64,000 nt of DNA from Gigaspora margarita (Eukaryota > Glomeromycota > Glomeromycetes > Diversisporales > Gigasporaceae), in contig WTPW01000440.1 of assembly GCA_009809945.1 (NCBI GenBank), positions 304,600-368,599 on the forward strand, in the 5' to 3' direction. The notes under the pieces were generated by a model. The model was not told where the DNA came from. It made no database searches and saw only the letters and a list, made by a program, of their open reading frames with translations. Shown piece after piece: positions 32,130 to 44,339 of the stretch (within the stretch, counting starts at the first letter, position 1; each line of letters begins with the position of its first letter). Both the position numbers and the translations under genes were made by a program.

Positions 32130-33990
32130 ACATTTTCATCGAATTTGGTCAAGAACTCATAAAGATATCTTTGATAAAATTTTTTGTAAACAATTTTAAC
32201 GAACTTTTTTGTAATATATATTTCTTTGTTTTTAAAAATAAACCACAATTAAATGATGATTTATGAAATATTCTGTTAAGCTAATCTAAAAACATCAACT
32301 AATCAAACCTGTAGCACATATCTTCTAATTGTAGAATCTCAATTTTTATAGAAAAATATTAGAAACTCATAGAGAAATTAATATACTGTCAGCCCTCCCC
32401 AAACTGATCCTGTCAAAATCGATAACCTGTCAAATCTGATAAAAACTTAATCTACCAAGTTGGTACCTAATATATAAATCTAATAGTTTATAATTTTTTT
32501 CAAATCCAATAACCTCCTGAAACTGATATAAAAACTGTCCACTATGCATACCAGTTTGGGGAGGGCTGACAGTATTTGTAATTTGGATTCATAACATTTT
32601 TGCAGAATTTTCTCTTAAATTCAACTACTTCTAAAAGAATTTTTTTTATGAAACCTCAAAATACTACTAAATAAGTAGATTTCTTAGGTATTCAAGAGTT
32701 TACTATAAAAATTCAGCCCAAACAGATCAATATTGACAAAGATATTTAGATTTTTTGTTTTACAACTAGATTCAGAATTCTCTTGTAAACAATTTTGGCA
32801 AGTGATATATATTTTTGAAAATGTAAAATATCTTTTATCAAAGATACCTCTACGAGTTATTGACCAAATTTGATACAAATGTTTTTATTTTAATTCTAAA
32901 AATATATAGAATTCAAATAAAAAAATTTTCATCGAATTTGGTCAAGAACTTATAGAGATATCTTTGATGAAAGTTTCTGTAAACAATTTTAGCAGTAATA
33001 TGTTTTTTTTTTGTTTTTCAAAATAACCCACAATTTGATAATGATTTACTAAATATTCTGTTATGCTACCTAAAAACTTTTATTAATTAAACTTGCAGCA
33101 CATATCCTCAACTTGTAGAATCTCAATTTTTATGGAAAAATATTAGAAACTCATAGAGATATTGATGTTTTAGTAAATTCAGATGCATAACGTTTTTGCA
33201 GAATTTTCTCTCGAATTCGAAAGGAATTTCTTTAAATGAAAGTTCAAAAATGCTACTAAGTAAGTTGATTTTTTAGGTATTCAAGAGTCTACTATAAAAA
33301 ATTTAGCCCAAACGGATCAATATTGATGGAAATATTTAGATTTTTTGTTTGCAACTAGATTTGAATTTCTCTTATAAACAATTTTGGCACGTAATATATG
33401 TTCTTGAAAATAAAAAAATCTTTTATCAAAGGTATCTCTACGAGTTCTTGACCAAATCAATAAAAATTTTTTATTTTAATTATACACATATATAGAATTC
33501 AAATAAATATATTTTCATCGAATTTGGTTAAGAACTTATAGAGATATCTTTGATGAATGTTCCTGTAAACAATTTTAATACAGCTTCTTTATAATATTGC
33601 TTTTTCAAAATAACACCAATTTGATGATGATTTATGAAATATTCTGTTATGCTAACCTAAAAACTTTTATTAATAAACTTGTAGCGCATATCTTCTGCTT
33701 GTAGAATCTTAATTTTTATAGAAAAATATTAGAAACTTGTAGATATATTGATGTTTTTGTAAATTTGAATACATAATGTTTTTGCAGAATTTTCTCTCAA
33801 ATTTGACTGCTTCTGAAAGGATTTTCTTTAAATAAAACCTCAAAAATGCTATAAGGCTACAAATAGTAGATTTCTTAGATATTCAAGAGTCTACTATAAA
33901 AATTTTAACTCAAATAGATCAATATTGATAGAGGTATTTAGATTTTTTATTTTACTTCTAGATCCAAATTTCTCAGTAATGAAAATGATG
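32130..33990. repeat. Three-copy tandem repeat of a ~590-bp AT-rich unit
   Basis: Blocks recur in order: ATCGAATTTGGTCAAGAACT (near 32138, 32934, 33518), TATTCTGTTAAGCTAATCT (near 32270, 33053, 33642), and GCAGAATTTTCTCT (near 32603, 33197, 33787). The first copy is longer because a 187-bp MITE is inserted in it. ATCGAATTTGGTCAAGAACT-like pieces also occur inverted between units. Non-coding. Confidence 0.85.
32386..32572. mobile_element. MITE, 187 bp, with perfect 23-bp terminal inverted repeats
   Basis: Ends CTGTCAGCCCTCCCCAAACT (plus G) and the exact inverse; TA on both sides, counted outside the element. It sits inside the first unit of the 590-bp tandem repeat; the other units give the empty site. 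Tc1/mariner-type MITE by its TA target. Confidence 0.93.
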
Positions 33991-34818
33991 AAAAATTATA
34001 GTACCCACTTTGATTTTTACAAGTTCAAATGAAACAAGTTATTGTGCACTAACAAAATTAATAAAGAATAGATTAAAATTTTGCTTTCTATAATTTAAAG
34101 TTATTTGGTTAAATATTCATTTTATATAGTTTTTTTTATTTAGCGCAGCTTTTTTGTAATATATATTTTTAGAAATAGAAGAATCTTTTATCAAAGATAT
34201 ATTACACAAAGTATTGTAACTTTGTATATATGAATTTGCAAATTTTTATGTTTTCTTTTTTTATTCCAATTAACTTGGGTTCTACCAAGCCAATTTTGAT
34301 AATTTAACTACTATTAAAATAAGAAAAATCTCTCTTTAGCTTTTAATTAGAGTACAAGAAGCCTTTATTTCAAATTTCTTACATATTTTCGAAAGGTTAT
34401 TTTTTTATCAGCCCCAATGTTTATGGGTCTGGGGATGTCATATGATGCACTTTACAAAAGGTTATTTTAACTAATTATATTATTACACAGAGTGAGTCAT
34501 TTATTTGATTTAAAGGGTATAATAAACAATTGATTAACTTTAATAGAAGATTTTTAGTCCCCTGCTTCAAATTAAGAACTAAAACTTTAAACAAAAGAGT
34601 ATCAAATGCCAGATAATATATATTTAAAATTTAAAAAGACTTTTATATATACACTTTTAAATAAATTCAATTTAAATAATTTTTTGTATAAATTAAATAT
34701 AAAATTGGATTGGATAAATCAATCATTTGATTTTTTTGACTGTTAATGTTTTGAGTTTAATTTATAATATCAATATCAGTTAGCTGATTTATCATACTTT
34801 TTTGGATCCAGTTTTTTG
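33991..34818. other. Gene-free AT-rich DNA
   Basis: No coding-like reading and no repeat that I could place; only short partial echoes of the neighbouring 590-bp unit (ATATATTTTTAGAAATAGAA near 34150). Confidence 0.4.
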
Positions 34819-35682
34819 TTATATAAAAATTTAAAAAGAACATATAAAATTACTATAAATTTTGAATTTTTGATGTTTTTTCTCTACATATTAACTTAAA
34901 ATTAAAATTTTCAGAAATATAGAACAATAGAAGAAAAAACATTGTGCTTAAAAATTAGATTAAAATTTTGCTAATTTTGCATAAACAAAATATAATTTTG
35001 TCAAAAACAAATATTTGCTAATTTTAAGATAATAATTATATATAAAATCATACAAATTTATTATATTTCAATATAAAATATTTTTTCTTAAAGTAACCTA
35101 CTTTGGGCCCTTAAGCATAGTTGTTCAGCATGTAATTTTACTTGCAATTAAGATCAAAACATGTTTTATTGAACCTTTTACTAAGTGAAAATGGTGTTAA
35201 AGTTAGAAAAAATTTTTTTCTAAAAAATTTTTTAAGAAAATTTTTTTTTTAAACTTTAACTTATTTTTTAATAAGTAAAAGGTTCGATAAAACACATTTT
35301 GATCTTAATTGCAAGTAAAAATACATGCTAAACAACTTTGCTTAAGGGCCAAAGTAGAAAAAATTTATATTTAAATATAATAGATAACACATTTTTCTTA
35401 CAAAGTAACCTACTTCTGTCCCCTAAGTAAAATTATTTAGAGTATGATTTTATGTATAATTATTATTTTAAATTAACAAATATTTGTTTTTGGCAGAGTC
35501 ACATTTTGTTTTATGCAAAATTGGTAAAATTTTAATTAAATTTTTAAGCTCAATTTGTTCTTCTCCTCTTGTTCTATATTTCTTAAAATTTTAATATTAA
35601 ATTAATATGTAGAAGAAGAAATATCAAAATTCAAAGTTTATAGTAAATTTTTTTTATAATTTATATGTAAAAAATTTTATGT
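34819..35682. repeat. Second long palindrome, about 860 bp
   Basis: Centre near 35228. Outer arms ACATATAAAATTACTATAAA and the inverse; inner arms include CTTAAGCATAGTTGTTCAGC against GCTAAACAACTTTGCTTAAG and GATCAAAACATGTTTTAT against ATAAAACACATTTTGATC. Same design as 29320-30210. Confidence 0.88.
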
Positions 35683-35993
35683 AACATATTGTGTAACTAA
35701 TAATAATGTACATAAATATCTGATATCTAATATTTTTATATATAATGTATTCAATGGATTAATAGCCAAAACCTCACAGATTTATTACTAATACTATAAT
35801 GCACCTTTATTAAACAAACTAGCTAATATTAGCTAATATCTAATTAAAAATTTTCAACCAAAATATTATCTAAGTTTTTTCAATATTGGCCTTGTTGATA
35901 TTTATCTAAAATTTTTTATAAAAAATTAAAATTTTAGATTTTGGCAATATATTAACGTGATTTAGTTAATAAGATTTTTTTAAAATATTATTA

Positions 35994-36126
35994 CTATATT
36001 TCTTTATAAATAAGCACTCCAAAAATAAGCACCTCTGACCTACATTAAGTCAATTTTGGCCCTAATTATGACAGCCTTGGTCTGCATTATATGCAAAAAA
36101 GGGTGCTTATTTTTATAGAAATATAG
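35994..36126. mobile_element. TA-flanked MITE, AAAATAAGC family, short copy
   Basis: 133 bp. Ends CTATATTTCT and exact inverse, continuing to ATAAGCAC / GTGCTTAT; TA at both sides. TIR design is like the copies at 31.0, 37.6 and 39.9 kb, but the interior differs. Confidence 0.8.
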
Positions 36127-36295
36127 TATACTAGATTAATAGGATCTGTTGTAAGTCTGAAGTATAACATATTATAATAATTAGTTAAATAAACTAACTA
36201 GATTTTTTCAATATATATATATATATTATTTTTAATATATATCAGATATATAAATAATATCATATAGTAGACAGACAAAAAAAAATTTTTTAATT

Positions 36296-36510
36296 AGAGG
36301 TCTAGTATGGTTCATAATAGCCAATCATAGTATAGTCATGTGGCAGACAGATGGACTTTTTCAAATTAAAGGTCTAGTGTGGACTGTAACAGCTTATCAC
36401 CAACAAGTCATGTGCCAAATACAAATATTTTTCAAATATAAAGTCTGGTGTGGATTGTAGCAGCCAATTACCATTAAGTCAAGTGCTAGACAGATACATA
36501 TGGGCCAATT
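36296..36510. repeat. Degenerate ~65-bp tandem repeat, three to four units
   Basis: Units of the form TTTCAAATNAAAGGTCTAGT then GTGGANTGTAGCAGCCAATC then ACCANCAAGTCATGTGCNAG. Related units recur at about 37490-37610, so the array is split or dispersed. Confidence 0.75.
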
Positions 36511-37634
36511 TGATTCCTTACGATAATATCACATATGTGACAATTGGTTGTTTAATGTATGTAAAAACGTACATGTGTATACAACTTGTACACATATCTG
36601 ATATTTGATATCAGATAATGGGATAACAGATATTACGAGAATTAATCATATAAAAGATTGCAATATGATAGAAAAATTCAAAATTTTAAAAAATTTTATT
36701 TTGGAGGACGTTACTTTATACTAATGATTTTGAAAACTTTTACTTCATAGCAAATATTTCAAAATATCATTTCATACTGCAATAAATATTTTTTTGGAAC
36801 ATAATTTCAAGATAAAACTTTAAAAAATATTTTCAAAACACCTTATAAAGAATCTTTTTATTCAAAATAACAATGATTCCTGTGTCTGATACAAGTAAAA
36901 GGTTTGTACATGAATGACTTAAAAATTTTGTACACGAATAACCTAAACATTTTAAATAAAATAACAATATTTGTAAGCATAAAAGTATTAAGAAAATGTA
37001 TATAAAGACGAAAAATATGGTATAAAAATACCATGTATACAGTTATTATATTTACTTACTGTAAATTTCACCGAAAACCAATTCCTAAAGATTAATATAC
37101 TAAGACAACCTATACGTTTAAATCAAGTATAAATAAAAAAATACGAGATAACAAAGACAACAAGACGAAAAATAGGGTATAAAATTTTGCTAATGCTCTA
37201 GACACCTTGCAAAGTGTTATACCTGCCATTTAGCTAACTACCTTCTAATTGTTGTGGAGTTAATTTCACAAAAAACCAATTCCCAACTGATTAACACGCT
37301 AGTGATTTCAAGAAACTTTTTCGAAATGATAGTTTGTGATTGGTTAAAAATATCATTTCATCATGGGATCTATTTTTAATGCAAGATAAATTCACAATAA
37401 TCACTATCAATATTAATTTGATTGGTACAATTTTGAAGATCTTATTCACAAACATCACCAAAAGATCCAAATCAGCCCATATGAGATATTTTCAAATAAA
37501 ATGTCTAGTATGGACCATAGTAGCCAATCACCAACAAGTTACATGCTAGTTAGTCAAGCATTTTTAAATCAAGGTTTAGTATGACCAATATGTGTCAGAC
37601 AGACAGACATTTTTAACTTTTACATGTACATGTA

Positions 37635-38177
37635 CCATATTTTTTCTAAAATAAGCTACCTTTAAACATAAGCTACCCCTTTTGGTCAAAAAACTCCAAA
37701 ATGTCTTTAATCTGAAAATAAGCTACCCTACAATCAACAATAGTCACTACATAGTAAAGTTTAAATTTTTCTATGTAAATCAATTAAGTCATTTAAGTAA
37801 ACTTATTTTGAAGATCAAAATACACATAATCTGAATTTTTGTCAAGATTGGAGAACATTTTATTATTTGACTTTTGAATTTTACATTTGGCGAAAAATTA
37901 AAATTTTTTAAAAAAATATATTTGGTGAACATAAAAATTAAAAATTAAATAATAAAAAGTTCTTCAACATAGACAAAAATTTCAGGATAAGTGTATTTTG
38001 ATCTTCCAAATAAGTTTACTTAAGAGATATTAATCGATTTATATAGTAAAATTTGGACTTTACTATGTAGCAACTTTCTGCGATTAGCCAAAAATAGATT
38101 TTATCCAAAAATAACCTACTCCAATTTTTTGTATAACTTTTTGCCCAAAAAGGTAGCTTATTTTCAGGAAAATATGG
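37635..38177. mobile_element. TA-flanked MITE, AAAATAAGC family, 543 bp
   Basis: Ends CCATATTTTTTCTAAAATAA and (inverted) CCATATTTTCCTGAAAATAA, TA on both sides. An inner segment carries AAGTAAACTTATTTTGAAGA on one arm and the inverse on the other, so most of the element is a foldback. Confidence 0.85.
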
Positions 38178-38259
38178 TAAGTTCTTGCTACACTTTAGAC
38201 AATAATATAGAAATAGTAGATAGCAGATAGTTTATTTGATATTTTTATATTCAATCTGT

Positions 38260-38409
38260 GTATACAATAAGAAGAGGATACTTTATTATATTTGTTTTTA
38301 ATGTTCTATAAAAATAATAATATTATTATATATATTAAATTTATGAACTTATAAAAAATAAACTTACTTTATAATTTCAAAGTAGATGTGTTCTTTAAAC
38401 ACATTAGCA
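38260..38409 (-). pseudogene. RNF213-like second copy, piece 1 (with intron)
   Basis: Matches 14040-14186 of the first copy, starting CAATAAGAAGAGGA, through the exon end, the whole intron (acceptor CTATAAAA side to ACTTAC donor side) and into the next exon (AAGTAGATG). Retaining the intron shows DNA-level duplication. With the 14-kb copy as reference, about nine of eleven substitutions are C to T or G to A. Confidence 0.8.
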
Positions 38410-39927
38410 AATTTTATATATAAATATATATCGATTACTAACTGATAAGATATATATCAATAATCAACACCCCTGCTAATTATTATCAATAGTAATAGTA
38501 ATCAATATATATCTGGCTAATTGATATATATCTAATATGATATCAATTCTTCAATTAATAATTATTATATTCACATAATCATGCTTTTTGCAAATTTTTA
38601 AATGTTTTACATATTTTCGCAAGGTTTCGCAATTTATTATAAAATTTTATTTTTTTTATTTTTTTATTTTTTTATTTTTTTTTTATTCTTTGACGGACTC
38701 GCTAGCACTTAGCTAGAATACAAAAAAAGTAACTTATAGTTAACTAGAAAACTAATTACTATTCTAACTACCTGTAATATTCTAATATATAAGGCTAACA
38801 TTACCCAGCTGCTTCTATGAGTGCCCAGATACGTCCTATCACACCAATACTCTGGAGAGATCAGATGTCCTAACGACAGTTCCACCAAGAATATAGGATT
38901 TCTCTTCAAATCCCTCCTACCTAGCATCTATGGTGGGGTCAGATATTAAATATCCGTACTTAACCATACAAGAAAAAAGAGTAACAAGAAAATTTAAAGG
39001 AAGTAAAAAAAGTGGAAAAACTTCAAACCCTACATGAAATACCAAGTAATAACGAAATTAAATGATAAAAGGTGAGAGGAATGAAAAAAAAAACCTATAC
39101 TAATAACGGAACTGATATACATTTTCGAAAGAAAAGAAGACAAAAAAAGAAAGGAAAGAAATGAAAAAACTAAAAAAAAAACTTAATTCTATCCTCAAAG
39201 TTAAAAATTATATAATACTGCACAGAGAAACACTCCGCCAAAGTATTATATGTACATAAAAAGAAAAAGAAAGTTCTAGAATTTGTTTTCCAATAGTCGG
39301 CCTACTCCTCTGTGCCACATCACATTACGCGTCTGTTCCTGTTTATCTACTTGCATACCTTCTTTCCGATTAGGTTAGGAACAACAATGCTGAACTTTTG
39401 GAGGGGGTACGCCAGATTTCCTACTTTCTGTTCAAAATTCCAGAAAAAAAAACTTCAAGCGAGAATATGGTATTGTGTATATGATACTTATGTGCTTGTT
39501 ACCAAAAAACCTTAAAGAAAGTGTTAAAAAACTCATTTTTTTAGTTCATCGCCTAGGCAGCTATAAGAGACCTTCGTCGACAAAAGAGTTTTGCTTCCAC
39601 CAGAATTTCTTGTGCCAAGGGCACCACCTGCCAGTTATCTTGCACAACCGACGCTTCTGGCTTGCTTGCCGAATATATAAAGGAGTCCTAGGAGTTTTGC
39701 CTATTGACCTTTAAAAAAACCAGTATTATAGTTGCTTCGTCTTTTACTAAAAAGCTTATTGTTTTTCTTTTGTTCAGAATTTTGGAACAAGTGATCGTCA
39801 GAAAGAGTTTTTTTATTTTTTTTATTTATTATTATTATATATTATATTTTTAATTAAAAATACATTTTTAATCAATATTTGCAAGTTTTTGCAATTTAAT
39901 ATAAAATTATTTATTTAATTATTATTA

Positions 39928-40240
39928 CTGTATATTCCCGAAAATAAGCTACTCCGAAAATAAGCAACCCCCCTGATTTTTTTCAAAAATCTCAAAAAAC
40001 GCGTTAGCAGTTGCTACATATAAAAGTCAAAATTTACTAAGTAAACCTCAAAAGTGTTATTAAGTAAACTTGTTCAGGACACAAAAATACACTTATAGCA
40101 AAAGTTTCATGTCATTTGGATAACTTTTTATTAGTACGTTTTCAATTTTTCAAAAAATTCAACAATTCAAAAATAAGCAACCCTGTTATTTCGTGTAATT
40201 TTTGCCCCAAAAAAGGTTGCTTATTTTCGGGAATATAAAG
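39928..40240. mobile_element. TA-flanked MITE, AAAATAAGC family, 313 bp
   Basis: Ends CTGTATATTCCCGAAAATAA and (inverted) CTTTATATTCCCGAAAATAA; TA both sides. Interior matches 31003-31312 in opposite orientation (AAGTAAACTTGTTCAGGACA). Confidence 0.88.
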
Positions 40241-41479
40241 TATTATATATTATATTATATTACATATTTTTATTATATATTATTATAAAAAAAATGAAAA
40301 ACCAAAAAAAAACCCTGAAAAATAATAACAAAAAAAAACAAAAATGAAAAAATAGTAATAATTTTTAACTACTTTTGCATTTATCACATCTACTATTATA
40401 TTCGCTCATATTTACTACTTTTTGCAAAGTGCCAGAGAATTTAGAGTTGGTGTTTTTGTAAAATCGCAGAAAAGTCAGATCGTTTTCTTGCAAAGTTTCG
40501 AAAAAAGTCAGGAATAAATAAAATAAAATTAAAAAATAAATAAAAAAAAAGAAAAACAAACAAAAATAATGTAAGCAAACTAAATAAAAAAACAAAGCCC
40601 CAAATTTCTATTTCCATAAAGTAAGAGCTTGTTTCTTGCAATTCAGAAATCATTGAAGGTTTTCACAATGTGCCAGAATAATAAAAAAATAAATATTAAA
40701 GAAATAAGTAAAAGAAAACAAACAAAAAAATGGAATGTAAGCAAACTGAATAAAAAAAATAAATAAACCCCTAAATCTCCATTTTCTGATGTAGAGTTCA
40801 TGATAAAAATTGCTAAAATCAAGTTGTATATTTTTGCAAAGTGGCAGAAAGTCTAGGTTTGCTTGCAAAGTATCTAAAAACCTATGTTATTTTCCTTACA
40901 AATTGCCAGAATATTAAAAAAAATAAAAAAAAAATAAAAACAAAAACAAAAAAAACAATAACATTAAATGAAAAAATAAATGAAGTACTAACTAAACCTT
41001 TATTTCTTTAAAAAGGCATTCTTAGAAATTTACAAATTGCTAGAAAAAGCAATTGTGTGTTTTTGCAAAGTTTCGGAAGGCTGAGTTGGCTTGCGCATAG
41101 TTTTGAAGGTCAATAGATTTCCAAAAGTTAGAGTTGGTATTCGTTGTAAAAATAAAATAAAATAAATTAAATAATAATAAAAGAAAAAAAATGAAAAAAA
41201 AACAAAATGAAACTAAATGAAACTAAACAAAATAAAATGAACCAAAAAAAATCAAAACGAAAATGAAAATGAAAAAACAATGTAAAATTGATAGAAGATC
41301 TAAATTATAAGCAAAAAAAATAAACAAAGATCTAATCTGATCTTGTACTATGATTATTGAAACATTTCAAAACATTTGAAAATATTAGTCAAATGCATTC
41401 TTGGTATAATCCAGAGTACAGATCTACTAATCTAGCTTGATTTTCTATTTTTAAAATATTTTAAAAGAATTTGAAATAT

Positions 41480-41752
41480 TAAAAAAAAAAGAAAAAAAAG
41501 AAATAGAAAGGGAGAGAGAAGAAAAGGGAAGGAGAAGAAAAGGGAGAAAGAAAAAAAGGGAAAAGAAAGAAAAAAAGGGAGAGAGAGATAAAAATAGTAC
41601 AAAATGCCTTTTTTTTTTTGTTAAGTTTTTTTTTTAAGTTTTTTTTTTTTAAGTTTTTTTTTTTTTCTATACCAATTATTTTTGTTTTGTCTTTGTCTTT
41701 TTTTTTAGTCTACTTTTTTTTTGGAATTTTACTTTTTTTTTTTTTTTTTACC
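41480..41752. repeat. Polypurine tract followed by polypyrimidine tract
   Basis: About 41485-41588 is almost only A and G (AAAGGGAGAGAGAAGAAAAG-type), and 41608-41750 is dominated by T runs with TTAAG breaks. Such pairs can form triplex (H-DNA) structures. Confidence 0.85.
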
Positions 41753-42258
41753 TAGTGATGGGTCAAAACATTATGTAATTGTTAAAGATCTGTTAATCGT
41801 TATATATCATTTCAAATAATTCTGATTATAATCGATTTATAGATATATAACAATTTAATATAAAAACTAATATATATTGATTTAGATATATATTGATTTT
41901 TATCCAATTAATCGATATATAACGATATTTTATAATCGATATAAAATGATTAAGTATTATATATCGATCAATATCTATATATAAAATTTCCTGATGCATA
42001 CTATATTTATGTATAATAATGCACATGTATGTTATTTTAAAATTGCTACTTTTTTAAAAATTCCTATTTAACTCAAAATAATATCCATGTGCATCCTAAA
42101 ATAATGCACTCCTAAAAGTTTGTATAATAAGTATAAGTTTAATACACATGTCTATTAAATATTGGCAATATTAATAAAATATCACATATGTGCATTCTGA
42201 AATAATATACAAATATTCAAAATAATGCACAAATATGCATTATTACACAAAAATATAG

Positions 42259-42290
42259 TAATAAACACTATAGCAATTTATGTTTTAAAA
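42259..42290 (-). pseudogene. RNF213-like second copy, piece 2
   Basis: TAATAAACACTATAGCAATT then TATGTTTTAAAA matches 14194-14225 with three differences in 32 bases, all C to T or G to A. It is the exact continuation of piece 1 and ends where piece 3 begins. Short, but order and position make chance unlikely. Confidence 0.7.
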
Positions 42291-42589
42291 TTATTAAATA
42301 ATTTTTTAGTACAAATCTGCAAAGATTTTTTAAAAATATAATTAATAAAACTCTGTGCAGATTTGCAACCCTGCCAATAGCTATTAAAATTTTTTTAATT
42401 TTTGCTTAATCTGTGCAGATTGTAAAAAATCAATCTAAAGTGATTAAATACTAGCTAAATTTTTATATATTAAAAGAAGAATATTACTCAAATAACTAGT
42501 AGTAATTATTACTTGTTATACAATATCTATATAAATATATATAATTATTTTTTCTAGTTCTTTTGATTATTTACTTTGGTTAGTTTCCT

Positions 42590-43210
42590 GTACTAATATT
42601 TATTTTTTTAGATTTGTTATCCAGTTTGATAATTTCACACCTTTTTTGTTTATCTTTGATGTTTTTAGTTCAATATATTTTTCTTTACTAGTGCATTATT
42701 TGAAGCTTTTTTTATTGTTGGTTTAGAGCATCTTTTGTTGCTAATGTATTATTAGGGACTTCTTTTGTTATTGGTGTTATGTTTTATTATTTGATGCTTT
42801 TTTTGACAATGGTGTTGCCCACTTTAGTACATTAATTGTCTTTGGTTGCACATTATTTAGATTTTTTTCATTGTTAATGCCTTCTATTTTGATGCTTTTT
42901 TTTCTATCACTGTTCTATTTGAATTACATTGAGTTATTTGTTTAGCTAAGTATTTATATATATATATATATTTTTTACTATTTTGTTATTGCATACTGAT
43001 TTACTCTTTTCTTTAGCTGTTAGTTGTTCTGAATATATAGCATTTAAATTCCTACTAATTCTTTTTTCAGGTAAAGGGTATCATTTCTGTCACATATCAC
43101 TATCATTGATATTGATGCTTTGTTTATCATTTTATGCATTAGTGTGTTTCAGTAAGCTGTTGTTATATCACATTGGTAATATTGGTGTTGTTTTTGTTTT
43201 CTAGTAAGTT
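42590..43210. repeat. T-rich degenerate repeat region
   Basis: Irregular repeats of TTTGATGCTTTTTTT, TTGTTATTGGTG and GCACATTATTT. The hydrophobic ORF at 42983-43204 falls in T-rich sequence and is probably not a gene. Confidence 0.4.
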
Positions 43211-43382
43211 TCACATATTATTGGTATATTTATTAGTCACATGATACCAGTGATCATCACTACTGGTATAGTTAGAAATATTTTTAAAAGAATATATTCA
43301 AATATTTATATATATTTTAACAATGTACAGTGCTTGGACATAGATCACTAAAAATTTCATAGATAATACTTAATGATCAATT

Positions 43383-44141
43383 TAGCATAGCTGAAGTTCG
43401 TTTTGATTGGTTGTTAAAATACCCCTAAAAAATGTCGATCACACCTCGGATAGATTACCGGCTATACCTGAATAAAGTTTATTACGAACTTTTAATACTC
43501 TCTAAAGACGCTTTTACAGTACATTTAATACAGTTTAATAATTACTGTTTTAATTTAAATTTCATGAAATATATATCTATATTATTTATTACACAGTAAA
43601 TATATTATTTTACAAAAAATACTTTAAATCAACTTCGCAATACATAATTATGCATATCCAAAAACCCTAAACACTACTACTATTACAACTTTTTGTATCT
43701 ATAAATGTTATTTTATAAATTATATTCATAGCCTAAATATATACAATAAAAGGTTTTAGAATAGTAATTCAAAATAGTTCTTTTTTTTTTTACTTGTAAG
43801 GTAAACAAGCCCAGTCAAAACAATTTCTCACTTTTTCACTTACTAATTGCTTAGATTGCTGAACCACCTTCCCGACCTTTCAAAATATTCACTTTTCATC
43901 TAGTTTCTTGAACTACTGTATCTTACTGTATCTCTCATTGAAAAACAGTAGGTTTAAAAACGAAAAATAGGTTGCTTAAGTTTATTGTTTCATCACATAT
44001 TACAAAAAAAAATTTTTATATGCCATGACGATTTTTACTAATAAAAGTATTTTAAAAATTACAATTGACTGTATAAATAAATAATCATCACCAATCTTAT
44101 ATTCAAATTTTAGCCAATCAAAACGAACTTCTGCTATGCCT
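43383..44141. mobile_element. hAT-type non-autonomous element, 759 bp
   Basis: Ends TAGCATAGCTGAAGTTCGTT and (inverted) AGGCATAGCAGAAGTTCGTT, both continuing TTGATTGG. A perfect 8-bp duplication GATCAATT flanks it (43375-43382 and 44142-44149). No transposase reading inside. Confidence 0.9.
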
Positions 44142-44339
44142 GATCAATTTATGTATAATCTTTATTATATTTTATATAATATATTAATTATATAAAATAA
44201 AAACAACTATTTTAATAGCTATTTTAGAACTAAATTCAAAAAAATCTGCATTTTTTAATATTTTGACTGCTGTCTCTTGGCTTTTAAATTGATATTACAC
44301 AAGCCTCATACTACAGATAAGTGAACAAATATACTTGAT

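Larger units (their letters stand above)
38410..42258. other. Inserted AT-rich block inside the second RNF213-like copy
   Basis: This 3.85-kb block separates pieces 1 and 2 of the second copy. Clusters of ATATATCGATTA-like repeats lie near both edges (38414-38560 and 41780-41990), which may be degenerate termini. Inside are a less AT-rich stretch (38700-39720, no recognised gene), a MITE, A-rich low-complexity DNA with TTTTTGCAAAGT motifs (40280-41350) and a polypurine/polypyrimidine tract. No coding gene found. Confidence 0.5.

Noticed and set aside
38709-38927. Minus-strand ORF with balanced composition (LGRRDLKRNPIFLVELSLGH)
   Set aside because: No family recognised, no start or splice context; could be a mobile-element fragment but I cannot support it.
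39312-39714. Two overlapping plus-strand ORFs
   Set aside because: No domain recognised, no consistent frame; composition alone is not enough.
40365-40868. Three hydrophobic minus-strand ORFs (FFFFFIYFL-type)
   Set aside because: Products of A/T-rich low complexity, not membrane proteins.
41826-42026. ORF rich in Ile/Tyr
   Set aside because: Arises from ATATATCGAT repeats near the edge of the inserted block.
29030-42250. Search for tRNA, rRNA and CRISPR arrays in the gene-free block
   Set aside because: Tandem repeats are present but none has CRISPR repeat-spacer regularity; no tRNA cloverleaf motifs were seen.
43245-43270. Palindrome ACCAGTGATCATCACTACTGGT as an operator or MITE end
   Set aside because: Isolated; resembles the termini at 25391 but no partner end was found.
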